Assembly (NCBI GenBank): GCA_947650365.1
Contig: OX393555.1
Location: 15,102,050-15,166,049 of the forward strand
Reading direction: 5' to 3'
Origin: Chamaelirium japonicum
Taxonomy: Eukaryota; Streptophyta; Magnoliopsida; Liliales; Melanthiaceae
Length of the DNA stretch: 64,000 bases
Shown: positions 51,994 to 63,020 of the stretch, one piece after another
Numbering within the stretch: position 1 is the stretch's first letter
How the letters are laid out: each line of letters opens with the position of its first letter
The notes under the pieces: model-generated
Seen by the model: the letters and a program-made list of their open reading frames with translations, nothing else
What the model was told of the DNA's origin: nothing
Database searches by the model: none
Program-made: the position numbers and the translations under genes

Positions 51994-52690
51994 ACTAGCG
52001 GAGCATTTCAAGAAGTTGGTGCAGATAATTGAAGTTGGCTACCATAAGATGATGCCATTATTGAAGGATGGCACATGTAGAGGCCATGCACAAGTATATT
52101 GGGTGTATGGTGTAGAATTGCCTGTGGAATTTTTTTCTGTTGATATGTTTTGGTTGATCAGATCAGCCGTTTCTGATGCAGAGAGGAAATGGCAGATGGA
52201 ACCTCGCTGTCCGCCAAGTGATTGCTGCGATAACCTTCCGATCAAGCTTTTAATGATGAAATTATCTGTAAATTTACACATGTTGGAACTAAAATAATTT
52301 CCATTTTATTAAATCTAGTTCTTTGATATTTTGTTCTTACAAATTATTTTCCTTCGACCGTACATGTTTATCGGCTTCCCTTTATTCTTCATTATGGTTT
52401 AGCATTTGTAATTCCTTCCATTATTGATTAAGCATGCATTTGTCGCAGCTTGTAGGGTTCATGAATATCCTTGATTTAATGCTAAGAATTTCAGGTCTCT
52501 GAAATGATTTTGATTAAATTTTGGTAGATTCTGATTTGTGGAACCCTTGCATTATTGGAGATTGGAATCGTAAGTTGAAGTTTTTAATAGTAGGTGCTTC
52601 AGTATTTCCTCGATACGTGCACACTATGAAGATGTGTTGGTTGTATCTTGGAAACAAACTTCGTATTGTTGGGGCAATTTTCGTCAGGTA
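51994..52690 (+). other. 3' flank of the PPR gene
   Basis: An open frame continues to 52297 in the shifted frame, but it shows no family similarity and is read-through of the slip. AT-rich beyond that. No other gene. Confidence 0.5.
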
Positions 52691-52798
52691 ATTCTATATA
52701 CAACCCACGTTTTACCTTAGGCAGCTTAATTATGAAGGCAACACATCTATTTTCCATAGGCAAACCCTGTATAAACTATAAAGAATACCCCCCCCCCC

Positions 52799-52829
<31 letters not shown>

Positions 52830-53353
52830 TTTTTTCCTTCGTTGTGCTCGTGCAGGCCGTTGGCTGTCGGTCCCATCCAATCCATCGCTGTCGCCTCTCT
52901 TCCTCCCCCTCCCCCTCCTTTTTCCTTTCTTCCTCCTCCCTCTTCCTCCTCTTTCCTCTCTTCCTCCTCCTCCTCTTTCCCTTCTTCTTCATCCTCCTCT
53001 TTCCTCTATTCCTCCTCCTCGAAATCACAACAATCCGCCAATCCAAGCCGAGTGCACGTTAAGTTCATTCGGCTCGGAATGGTCAAGTCTCGTGATTTTT
53101 AGGTGGAGAAAGATAATGAGGAGGAAAATAGGAGGAAGAAAGAGTAGGGAGCAAGAGGAAGAAGTGGGTGAAGGAGAAGGACGCGATAGTAGTGGGTTGT
53201 CGGTGGTAGGGTCGGGCAGCGGCCTGCACATGGCCCAGCAATGGCGACAGTGGGTGTGGGTTGCCCTTTACAAAACTGCAGTGATAAAATGGGGACATGT
53301 TGATATTTTTCAGATTTAGGCTGCCTTTAGTATTTGTGGGTTGTAAGTAGAAT
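52691..53353. mobile_element. TIR element family P, copy 2
   Basis: The left end ATTCTATATACAACCCACG and the right end (complement of GTGGGTTGTAAGTAGAAT) match those at 24.5 and 53.8 kb; CTTAGGCAGC follows on the left and its inverse precedes on the right. The interior starts with a split C run (about 52787-52829), then CCTCCT-rich DNA, then an AGGAGG-rich part. Confidence 0.7.
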
Positions 53354-53517
53354 ACTACAAATGTCTTCATCTACGGAAGACTGAAGTAAAAGGAAAAAAA
53401 ATTTCGGAAGCAGCCTTGATTAATTACGTCAATCTGGTGCATCCGAACCGCACCCGGTGCCAATAAATTCAGTTGCAATTTACACAATTAGTTGAGACAT
53501 TACAGTGAGCCAAATCT

Positions 53518-53700
53518 CCAACGGGTAGCTCAGTTGGTAAGACATATGCAACCCATGGCCTTGGTCGTTCGAATAAGTGTTACGGCATATTTCCTCCCTT
53601 TGTATCGGTGGGCCTCCATCTCGCCTTAGTTGTGAGCCTTCCAGCCAATGGATTTCATGCTGTCAAAGCTTGGTGGTGTTCTTGCATGGATTTCTAGTTA
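53518..53700 (+). mobile_element. Possible second SINE type (tRNA-like)
   Basis: GGGTAGCTCAGTTGGTAAG is a good A-box region and GGTCGTTCGAATAAG is B-box-like, about 30 bp apart. No cloverleaf closes and there is no defined tail, so a decayed SINE or tRNA pseudogene is likelier than a tRNA gene. Confidence 0.4.
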
Positions 53701-53798
53701 TTACAGTGGAGCATATGATATGGGCATAACCTATCATTAAAGGTATAACGGTTAAGATATCATGAAAAAACATGTTGCATGGCATTAAAATGAATGGC

Positions 53799-54519
53799 AG
53801 GGCTATCTACAGCCCATGATTTACCTCAGGCAGCCCTCATTAAAGGCAACACAGGTTTTTCCTAAGGGCGGCCCCTTCTTAAGGGTAACCCCTCTTCGTT
53901 CTCTGCTATGCCCGTTCAGATTGTCGCCCGTCGTTGCCCATTGGTTCCGTACAACCCATCCTTCTTCCTCCTCTCCTTTTTCCTCATCCTTTTTCCCTTG
54001 ACCTTCTCCTTTTCTCCTCTTGGAAATAGAGACATTAAGCCATTCCAGGTCAAATGTACCTTATGTTCTTTCGGTTGGCCATGGTGGCCGAATGCATCCA
54101 CAGATCATTCGGCCATTAGAATGCATCTATATACCATTCAGCCTCCAATGGTCGAATGGATTGCATATGCATTTGACCTCTATGGCCGAATGCACAGAAG
54201 GTACACTTGGCATTGAGTGTTAGAGTTGCTAATTCCAAGAGGAGGAGGAGGACAAAGGGGATGGGGAAGAAGGGGATGGAAAAGAGGAGAGGGAGGGAAA
54301 GAGGAGGAAGAAGGGAAAAAGGAGGAGGAGTGGGGAGGTAAAGAAGAGGAAGAAGGGGAGGAAAAAGGACGATGGGGGGGCAAAGGGCAACAGAGGCAGG
54401 CAATTGGCATGGGTTGCCCTTAGTAAAAGAGTAAGGACGTAACGAGGATATATTAAGTAGTTTTTTCAATTTTGAAAGTTAGGACTGCCTAAGGTAATTC
54501 GTGGGCTGTAGATAGCCCA
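53799..54519. mobile_element. TIR element family P, copy 3
   Basis: Ends AGGGCTATCTACAGCCCATG and the complement of CGTGGGCTGTAGATAGCCCA form inverted repeats of about 39 bp, followed by the shared GGCAGCCCT. The interior has a short TTCCTCCTC stretch, four related CATTCGGCC-type words, and a GGAGGA-rich part. No clear target duplication. Confidence 0.72.
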
Positions 54520-54862
54520 CCCAAAATTGAATATGCAGAAATACATCTCCATGCTTTTGGAGTCTTGGTTGATCATGTTGGGATGACGACATGTCGCGGA
54601 AAATGTGAAAGCTCTGTTGAGCCTACGAACCATACAAACCATTTGGGAGCAACGGATGCAAGGGTGTTAAATGAAAAATACTAGCAGTAGAGAATTACAG
54701 TAGATCATCGACCATCGTAGTGTACGGATATATGGAAGAGATTGAAATCTTTTTGAATTTTTTTTGATCTTGAGCTAATCTCGTTAATGAAATATAATAT
54801 GGATTACGTCATATCGGTGTTGCCTGATTTTGGGTTAGCTACAATAAAAATAAAATTTGCTG

Positions 54863-54943
<81 letters not shown>

Positions 54944-55282
54944 GATATTGACTTGGTTGCTCCTGGTAGCTCTTCGATATGCTATCGTGCATGAGTTAGT
55001 ATATGCATTAAAAGGTATCAAAGTTAGGCACAGTGTTCCATGGGGAGCAGGAGCAAACCAAATTCAGGGTGAGCAGGTTAGAGCCAGATCGAGTAGTTTA
55101 CCTAATCTTGGTGGTCGACATTTATAAGCTAAGGTGGAGATTGTTGGATCATGTCTTGTTTTGTAAAGGCCATCCCAAAGGTGATTTTGTGATAGTAGGG
55201 AATAAGGAGACAATCCTTGAAATCCTCCTAGCCTTTTATAAAAAGGGAATGGAAAACTACATATAGATTAAACGCCAAAAGC

Positions 55283-55285
<3 letters not shown>

Positions 55286-55314
<29 letters not shown>
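55286..55314. repeat. (GA)n microsatellite
   Basis: A short GA tract inside the LTR-like element. Confidence 0.9.
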
Positions 55315-55317
<3 letters not shown>

Positions 55318-55802
55318 TCTCTCCACAGGTGCCGATGGACAGTGTAGTGACCCATCGGGTGTGGGTTCCATGGCTATCAGTGAGTGCGATGACGTGCATT
55401 GAAACAATGAAACCAGTCGAGCATATGCAAAGGCCACCACTGGAGGATTTGAGTGGTGTGTGGGCGCCAAGTGAGAGATACTAGTGGACATATGCTCTGA
55501 CCTAGGAAGACACCAATGCAGGCATAGTCGCGGGCACACCTATATGAGGTTGGTTACAAAGTTGTAAAAGGCCAAGTGATGGAGGCATTGATATGTGCTA
55601 GCACACAGATGGGTGTGGACGCTGGCACACCTGCGTGTAGCAGGCTGCAAAGTTGTCATTGGGAAGTAGATGGAGGCACCGACGATGAAGACACTACGAC
55701 GGGCATAACCATGTACGGCCATATGGATACTTGCAGGCAACAATACCAGCCTGGGGGAGGGAGATATCGAGGGTTTCACAACGAGGAGAAATCCACATCC
55801 GG

Positions 55803-57592
55803 TAAGTACCCTTGCTTATGCTGATGATTTCATTTTCTTTACTAGAGATACTTTGCTGGATGCGAGGGGGTTAAGAGAGGTGTTTGCCCAGGTCGAGAGA
55901 AGCACTGGGCTGCGAATAAACCCAACCAAATCCAGCGTTAAGTTTTCTCTTAGCGTGCCGGGGGCGACAAGAAGACACATTTTGAAGGAGCTGAGGATGA
56001 AGGAAGAGTCAAAGTCTTGGAATCATTTAGGGGTTCCCATTAGTGGGACACGGGTCCTGTCCACAAATTTTCAGTTTCTTATCAATCGTATGGAGGCTAG
56101 ATTGTCTGGGTGAAAATCCAAGATGTTATCCCCAGCTGGTCGGATGATTCTGTTGCAATCGGTGATGGCGGCTATGCCGATCCATCTAATGATGGCTGGG
56201 GGTCTTCCAATGAGTATTCTCCAAAAAATGGATGGTATAGGTCGGGCATTTTTTTGGGGGCACAACTTGGGGGGCATCTCCTTAATCTGATTTCTTGGGC
56301 GGTGATCACTCAAAGTAGGAGTAGTGGGGGTCTTCAGATTCCAAGCTTGGTTGACAGGCAGTTACAACAGGAGGTGTCGGCCTTGGCGTTTATTTTCTCG
56401 GCACCACAAGAAGAGGCTAGGTGGATTAGAGCGGAGAATCAGCTGACTATAGAAAATTGGGATCAATGGAATGGAAGGAGGAGTTCTAGTTGGTTGGGGA
56501 GATCCGTGCGGAGGGTTCGGGATTTGAATAACTCTGAGGCAAGGCTGGGAAAGAAGTATGTTCAATTACTCCGGGGTCTGAGAGGGTGGGGTGGGGGTAC
56601 TGACGGTGATTTACCTCATTGGAGAGGTGCTTTGATGTGGTCTCTAAGGGTACCTTCTAAGGTTCAGGTTTTCCTATGGAAGCTTCTCCATAGGACCCTG
56701 CCAACCACAGCCTTGCTTCGTTTGAGGGTCGGGTGAGGTTTTGGTTGTTGCTCATGGTGTGAGGTTCTAGAAGAAGATATTGAACATTTATTCTGGAGCT
56801 GCCCGAGAGCGAGTAAGTTTTGGAAGGTACTCAGTGAACTTACAGGTATTCAAGGCAACATGGTTAATATTTTGACTCCGATTTCAAAGGAGGAGCATAG
56901 GCGGGGTTCTCCTCTACCTTGCGAGGTAGTGGTGGTTTCGTTATGGCAGATTTGGAAGGATAGATGTGCTAAATTCTTCCAAAATACTAATGGTGCTATT
57001 CATGATCGTGTGCACCAAAGTACTGAGATGTGCTGCCAGTATATACGTGGCATGAAGCAGAACACTATATTGGGGGGATGGACTAGAGATGTGGTGGAGG
57101 TGTTGTGGACGGATGGATCTTTTCAGACCCAGGAGGAAGTAGCTAGTGGAGTGTGGGTTCTCGCATCCACTGACGGACAGATACGGGAAGCGGCCGCAAA
57201 GAGGTGTCAGGTTTCTTCCGCATTTGTCGCGGAATTGTGGGCGTTAAGGGAGGCTTTTGGGGCTCTGGTGCGACGTCGGAGCAGACAAGTGGTGATACTT
57301 ACGGACACGGTGCGAGTCAGGGATGCATTAGTTTTGAGGAAAGGAATTACTGGAGAACATAGCCCTATACTTCTTGAGTGAATGCAGTTGTGGCATTGCC
57401 TAGAGGGGGTGACGGTGCGTTGGGTTTCTCGCACTGCGAATAGCGCCGCAAACTGGTTGGCTAGGGAGGCTAGATTGTCTGCAATCGAAGGTGAGTGGAC
57501 CTCTTCTTTTCCTAATGTTCTGTCAGCCCTTGTTCGTGAGGACCTAAAGGTCATAATGTAATGACCAACCAAGACTACCAAAAAAAAAACAA
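55803..57592 (+). mobile_element. Plant L1-type LINE, 5'-truncated copy with RNase H
   Basis: It begins inside the reverse transcriptase with AYADDFIFFTRD; the catalytic YADD is at 55817-55828. The RT thumb region (RINPTKSSVKFS, WNHLGVPISG) and the connection (GGLQIPSLVDRQLQQEV) follow. Next is a zinc-binding RVT domain (KVQVFLWKLLHRTLPTTA; CSWCEVLEEDIEHLFWSC) and an RNase H domain with its acidic residues (VLWTDGSFQ, AELWALREAFG, LTDTVRVRDA). It ends CTACC plus an A-run at about 57580-57590. The frame is interrupted by a shift near 56110 and stops near 56736 and 57379, so it is inactive. RNase H after RT is usual in plant L1 lineages. Confidence 0.88.
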
Positions 57593-58039
57593 GGTACATA
57601 GTTATCTATGGGCAGCTGATAGAGGCACCGACACATACGAACATAGCGACAAAAACCACCACAGAGACACTTGCATGCAATAGCGTACAAAGGCGCCAAC
57701 ATTTGCAACTGCTAAACAAATTGATATGCAATGGTTTCGGAGCGATGGGTGTGAGGGTGTTAGATACAATGAACTAGTAGTAGCAAGCCAGTGGCAGATC
57801 GCCAACGGGCAATGAACCGGGGATGGCCAGATAGACCGAAAAATGTGAAGCATATTAATCCTTGGAAAAAGTTTGAAGATCGTGACCGAAAAATGTGAAC
57901 CCTTGGATCCACCTTGGACAAAAGGGAGAGTAATGACTTGATGAGTTTTTGCTCTTGATGTAATCTTGTTATTGATATATAACAATGATTACTACTGGAT
58001 TAGGTCACATGGGTGTAGCCTAATTTTGGATGAACCACA

Positions 58040-58678
58040 TCAAAACAAATTTGGGCCTTACAATGCCGCCCAATAATTCTCAGTTACTGGGCCTTAGAAT
58101 TTGGGCCGTTGATTTGAAAAATAACTTGAATTTGGGCCCGCTCCCTACTCATGTGACTCGCTGGGAAAATGCTAACTGGGCCTTAGAAATTGGGCCGTTC
58201 CTTCGAAAGTTTCGGACTCCTCATCAGAGGTTTGAGAGCAACTTTGTTGACCCACGTGGCTACCCTCCAATGTGAACCCTTGGATGAGCCTGCAAACTCG
58301 AGTGCGATGCACCTGTTCTGATGCCCTACGAAGGTGCATCCAACGGTTGGAGATTAATGTTGGCCCACCTGCCAGGTTGGTCAACAGAATTGACGGTTTG
58401 GTGTCAACGTCCACGCGAAACCGGGGTTTCACCTGGATTTGTAACAACTCCTAAACAAACCCAAAGTAGGACTACATGGTCTCGACTCTCTGGAGCATAT
58501 TATATTTGTAGAGAGAGAAAGACCGATAGAGAGAGAGAGAGAGAGAGAGAGAGATTCGGAGAGAGATTCAGATAGATTCAGAGAGAGATAGAGATATAGA
58601 GAGAGAAATCCGTCAAACACCCACGTACGTAGTATTACATGGTCTCATATCATATATAGAGAGACAGAAGGGAGACTT

Positions 58679-58713
<35 letters not shown>

Positions 58714-58816
58714 TTCATGAACATGTCGTGTTCATAGCATTGTAGTACTGTGGTTATTACCTCCCACTTCTCAGAGAGAAGGGCTCTCTGAGTTGTGAAG
58801 GGAGAGAATCGACGCC
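58040..58816 (+). promoter_or_regulatory. Upstream region of the OPT gene with TGGGCC cluster and GA tracts
   Basis: Six TGGGCC/TGGGCCC words lie between about 58052 and 58200 (Site II-like motifs, known binding sites of TCP factors). GA tracts at 58525-58552 and 58681-58710 lie in the likely leader or core promoter. Whether the TGGGCC cluster acts on this gene is inference. The start codon at 58817 follows GACGCC. Confidence 0.45.
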
Positions 58817-61800
58817 ATGGGCTCAACTCAAGCTGTGCTCCCTATTTCCAACCAACCAGGTAAATCAACTCCTCCTCTTTATTTTCTGTGCAGAACTATT
58901 CATACCCTCCGCCGCCGCCACCCTCGCCTTCCCCCGGCCCCCCTCGAGCACAAGTTTTAGGGTTTGCATGATCGATCGGCCCCATTAAGGTTTGGGAGCG
59001 AAGCCAACTCTCCCTGGCCTCATGTGGGTTCGAGGGACTAATACGGTGCTCGAGAGGCACGAGCCCTGCAAAGATACCTGAGGTGCAGGCATGGACATGG
59101 GCCAACCTTGCTCTGATACCATCTGTAGATACCCTAACCTCATGACTAAAAACTGGGTCTTAAGGGAAGGTCGTCCGCCGATGTGGGACTAAATCCCAAC
59201 ATCATCCCCTCATCTCCTTGATGACATCAGTAAGAAGGCTTCACAATTATCTCACAATGTTTATATGATTTTTTTTTTTTTTTGGATCAACAGATTACTT
59301 TCTTATTTTAGGGTTTAACAACCACCATGATCGTGTGATTGTTTCAGTTTAGGGTTTATTCAAACGATGTTGATGGGATAAGGTCCGTTACTTGTGTTTA
59401 TCCATTAAACCTATTCGCTAATGATATCTAGGGTTTTAAGATCGGCCGAAGTTCTGTTTGGATCAGAATCCGAACCTGACCCACTAATCTAATTGGATCC
59501 AAAATCAATTAGATCCGATAGTCCGATTGGTTCTTGGGTACCAAGAGCACCCAACTATTTTTGGGTTGTGTTTATTAAAAACTAGTTAATCTTTTACTTC
59601 TATGATACTGCTCTAAATTTTGAGGGAATTAAAAGTCGATCACTATGGTTTGGGGTCCAATCATCGACACCTATCCCCACCCGATCGATCACCCAGCCTT
59701 TATACTGGCAGCCACCCTTGGGTTCACCGAGTGCCCTGTAGATTTTGACAATCCAGAACCGTCCTTTCGGACGGAAATAACAGGCGTCGATGGCTGGACC
59801 CCAAACCTTCGAGACGACTAAACTAAGGTTTGATCAGCTCACTAACAGTACTATAGAAAATGTTTGCAGCAGAGGTAAATGATCACCCGATCGAGGAGGT
59901 GAGGCTCACCGTCCCGATCACCGACGACCCGACGGTCCCGGCGCTGACGTTCCGAACATGGGTTCTGGGCCTCGCCTCGTGCGTGATCCTATCCTTCCTG
60001 AACCAGTTCTTTGGCTTCCGACAGAACCAGATTGATATATCGTCGGTTTGCGCCCAGATCGTCGTCCTCCCCCTCGGAAAGCTGATGGCGGTGACGTTAC
60101 CGACCCGGCACATCCGACTTCCGTTCACGAAGTGGTCCTTCTCGATGAACCCGGGGCCCTTCAACCTCAAGGAGCATGTGCTGATCACCATCTTCGCGAA
60201 CTCGGGCGCGGGCGGGGTCTACGCCGTCAACATTATCACCATAGTGAAGGCCTTCTACCATAGAAGCATTCACCCCTTGGCAGCTCTATTGTTGTCCATG
60301 ACAACACAGGTGAGGTTTTCTCTAGCTACACTCTCTTTGTAACACTTTATAGAAGATGCATTTAAGCACTATCCCTGACAATAGTTTGGTTCGAGATAAG
60401 ACCCAGCCCGAAAAGACACATGTACATTAACCCCCTGTTAGATGATCAACCCCTACCATTACCCTAATGTATTAAATGAATTTAGACTCTGCTAGATCTA
60501 ATTTATACTCCATGGTTAATTACCACAGTGATTTCACCAGTAATATTTCGTAGTATAACTTCGGTTGCTACAGTTGAATTTATACTCCACTAATCCTGAA
60601 TTTATACTCCAAGTTTTATAGCTACAGTGATATCAATTCCAGATAATTGAGTATAAATTCGGTTGTATATAAAGTACAAATTAGGGTGCTACAGTGAAAT
60701 CAATGTAGCAGCTACAATGATTTTACTTTAGCATCTGAATCAATTATCCAAAATGCTCCATAATTCACATTACTTGTAATTCACATTACTTGTCTATCGA
60801 CTAATTAATTTCTATATGTTAATCTTATCACTGGAAAAAAAAAAAAAAAAACACTAATCCTTTTGTGGTTTCCTTCTTGTGTTTGATGAAATTCAGATGC
60901 TTGGATATGGTTGGGCTGGTATATTCAGGAAGTACCTTGTGGACTCCCCCTACATGTGGTGGCCATCCAATCTTGTCCAAGTCTCCCTCTTCAGGTTTAT
61001 GATTTATCCTCTAATTTTCTGAATATTATGTTTCAATCAGCGCTAATTCACGCAACTCGATCTCACCCGTCGATTCCATCGCCATTCCCCAGGGCTCTGC
61101 ATGAGAAGGAGAGGAGGCCCAAGGGGGGGCTAAGCAGGCAGCAGTTCTTCCTCACCGTCCTCATCGCGAGCTTCGCCTACTACATCGTCCCCAACTACCT
61201 CTTCCCCTCCATCACCGCCCTCTCCTTCGTGTGCTGGATATGGAAGAAGTCGATCACCGCTCAGCAGATCGGCTCCGGGATCGATGGCCTAGGCATCGGG
61301 TCCATTGGCTTCGACTGGTCGACCACAGCGGGGTTCCTAGGAAGCCCGCTGGCGACCCCCGCCTTTGCGATCTTCAACATGCTCGCGGGCTTCGCCATTG
61401 TAATGTGGGTGCTCACACCCTTGGGATACTGGACCAACTCCTTCAACGCGAGGCGGTTCCCGATCTTCACCTCCCATGTGTTCGACCTCAACGGGCAGCG
61501 TTACAACACTTCTCGGATCATCAACGATAAGACTTTCACGTTTAACTCCGAGGAATACGATCGGTACAGCCCCGTCAATCTCAGCATCTTCTTCGCCTAC
61601 TCTTATGGTCTCAGCTTTGCTACCCTGATGGCAACTCTTTCTCATGTGGCCCTCTTCAATGGGAGGTAATCTTATACATACTTGACTGGATTATATATCA
61701 GTAAAAATTTGGTTCAATTACTAAATCTGATTATAATTTATCCGATTTACTGAAATTGCGCGCTTTAATTCTCTTAGTTCTTAACTTCTTACAAATAAGA

Positions 61801-63020
61801 TTTAACCAAGTTAAATTTGATTTTTGTAAATCTCCTGAAATTTACAACATTAGCCTTTTTATGTAATAATTCCTGAAATTCTTATTTTGATACTTACATA
61901 GATGAACACAAACTTATGCTTTGATTGCCATATGCAACCTATGTTGGCATATATCCTTCACATAAAATTAATTTCTTGCCATTTCTTGTAGTAAATCAGA
62001 TAAAACTTTTAAAGATGAACACAAACTTATGCTTTGATTGCACTTTGCCCCTTATAGTTTCACCCGAAATCACTAACTCCCTTCAAGATTACTTGAAGGG
62101 GGGTAAGTGAATTCGGGTGAAACGTCAGGGGCTATAATTTAATCAGATCGGTTGATAGGATTTCTAGACAAGGGTAAGATTATCGTTGCTTCGATAGTTC
62201 GATAACATTAGCCTTTTTATGTAATAACTCCTGAAATTTCTGTTTAATATTTACATAGATTAGCACAAACTTATGCTTTGATTGCCATATGCAACCTATT
62301 TTGGCATATATCGATCCTTCAAGATTTTTTTCGTGCCTCGGTTTTTAACTTGAAGGAGGTTAAGTGAGGCAAAGTGCACGATTTATCCTATAATTGGTTA
62401 ATAGGATTTCTTAACAAGGGGTAAGATTATCATTGCTTCGATAACATTGACCTATGACCATCACATGGCAGATCGATCATGAGGTTGTGGCGCCAGACCA
62501 CATCGTGGGCGCACGACAAGTACGAAGACGTCCACACGAGGCTGATGAAGAAGAACTACGAGGAGGTCCCGCAGTGGTGGTTCATCGTCATCTTGGTCCT
62601 CATGGTAGCCCTCTCCTTCCTCACTTGCGAGGGCTTCAACAAGCAGCTGCAGCTCCCCTACTGGGGGATCTTGCTCGCGTGCGCCTTGGCCTTGCTATTC
62701 ACCCTACCCATCGGGGTCATATCGGCCACCACAAATCAGGTATTATATCCTCTAATCGAAGGGCCGGAAACCAATCGGATCTCACCGAAAGCAAAATTAA
62801 TATTATTTTCCTCTTTTTTTTTTGATAAATTGTGCAGCAACCAGGTTTAAATGTGATCACTGAGCTGATTATTGGGTACCTATACCCTGGGAAGCCTCTA
62901 GCCAATGTTACATTCAAGACCTATGGGTACATAAGCATGTCACAGGCTGTGACATTTCTGCAAGATTTCAAGCTTGGCCACTACATGAAGGTCCCTCCTA
63001 AGTCCATGTTCTTAGTCCAG
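58817..63020 (+). CDS. Oligopeptide transporter, OPT5-like (5' six exons; rest outside window)
   Basis: A proton-coupled carrier of small peptides or metal chelates in a cell membrane. Exons: 58817-58859, 59870-60309, 60897-60994, 61093-61665, 62472-62739 and 62838-63020. Each junction is GT-AG and in phase, giving 535 codons so far; family members are about 750 aa, so roughly the last 210 residues lie beyond 64000. Family features in order: [20 protein letters not shown], the [20 protein letters not shown] motif, [40 protein letters not shown], then [20 protein letters not shown], and [11 protein letters not shown] (the KIPPR motif). Many hydrophobic spans are visible. Exon 2 has a tandem CAGCAG acceptor. 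The exon 5 acceptor is uncertain: 62472 or, 12 nt later, 62484; both keep the frame. No breaks were found. Confidence 0.9.
58940..59210 (-). mobile_element. TRIM/LTR fragment in OPT intron 1
   Basis: On the minus strand an LTR-like end runs from TGTTGGGATTTAGTCCCACATCGG (about 59204) to GGGTATCTACA, followed after two bases by a perfect TGGTATCAGAGC primer site (complement of about 59114-59125) and an interior of about 170 bp. The opening and end resemble the TRIM at 24795. The second LTR is missing. Confidence 0.65.
60310..60896 (+). other. OPT intron 2
   Basis: AT-rich. It has repeated AATTTATACTCCA and GCTACAGTGA words around 60500-60720, but no recognisable element. An A run lies at 60834-60850, 45 bp before the acceptor. 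Confidence 0.8.
61666..62471 (+). other. OPT intron 4 with an internal tandem duplication
   Basis: A block of about 110 bp (AACATTAGCCTTTTTATGTA through CACAAACTTATGCTTTGATT and GGCATATATC) occurs at 61846-61955 and again at 62203-62312. A partial third copy of CACAAACTTATGCTTTGATT lies at about 62019. A second pair (TAGGATTTC...GGTAAGATTATC) follows each copy. Confidence 0.75.

Larger units (their letters stand above)
54665..58050 (+). mobile_element. Degenerate non-autonomous LTR-like element with a LINE inside
   Basis: Two related blocks, 54665-55010 and 57758-58050, both start TGTTA(A/G)AT and share TAGCAGTAG-like, ATCGCCAACG-like, TTGATCTTGAGCTAATCTCG-like and TGTTGCCTGATTTTGGGTTA-like words in order. 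A primer-site-like AAGGTATCAAAG lies at about 55012. The interior has degenerate repeats (GATGGAGGCACCGAC, GGCACACCTGCG) on both sides of the LINE. No protein domain of its own was seen. A (CT)n tract of about 75 bp sits at 54866-54940. The element is old and broken. Confidence 0.4.

Noticed and set aside
51383-52297. Separate second PPR gene
   Set aside because: It continues the same domain order as the upstream frame with no gap, so it is the C-terminal part of one gene after a one-base slip.
53518-53595. Functional tRNA gene
   Set aside because: Good A-box but poor B-box, and no cloverleaf with closing acceptor stem could be drawn.
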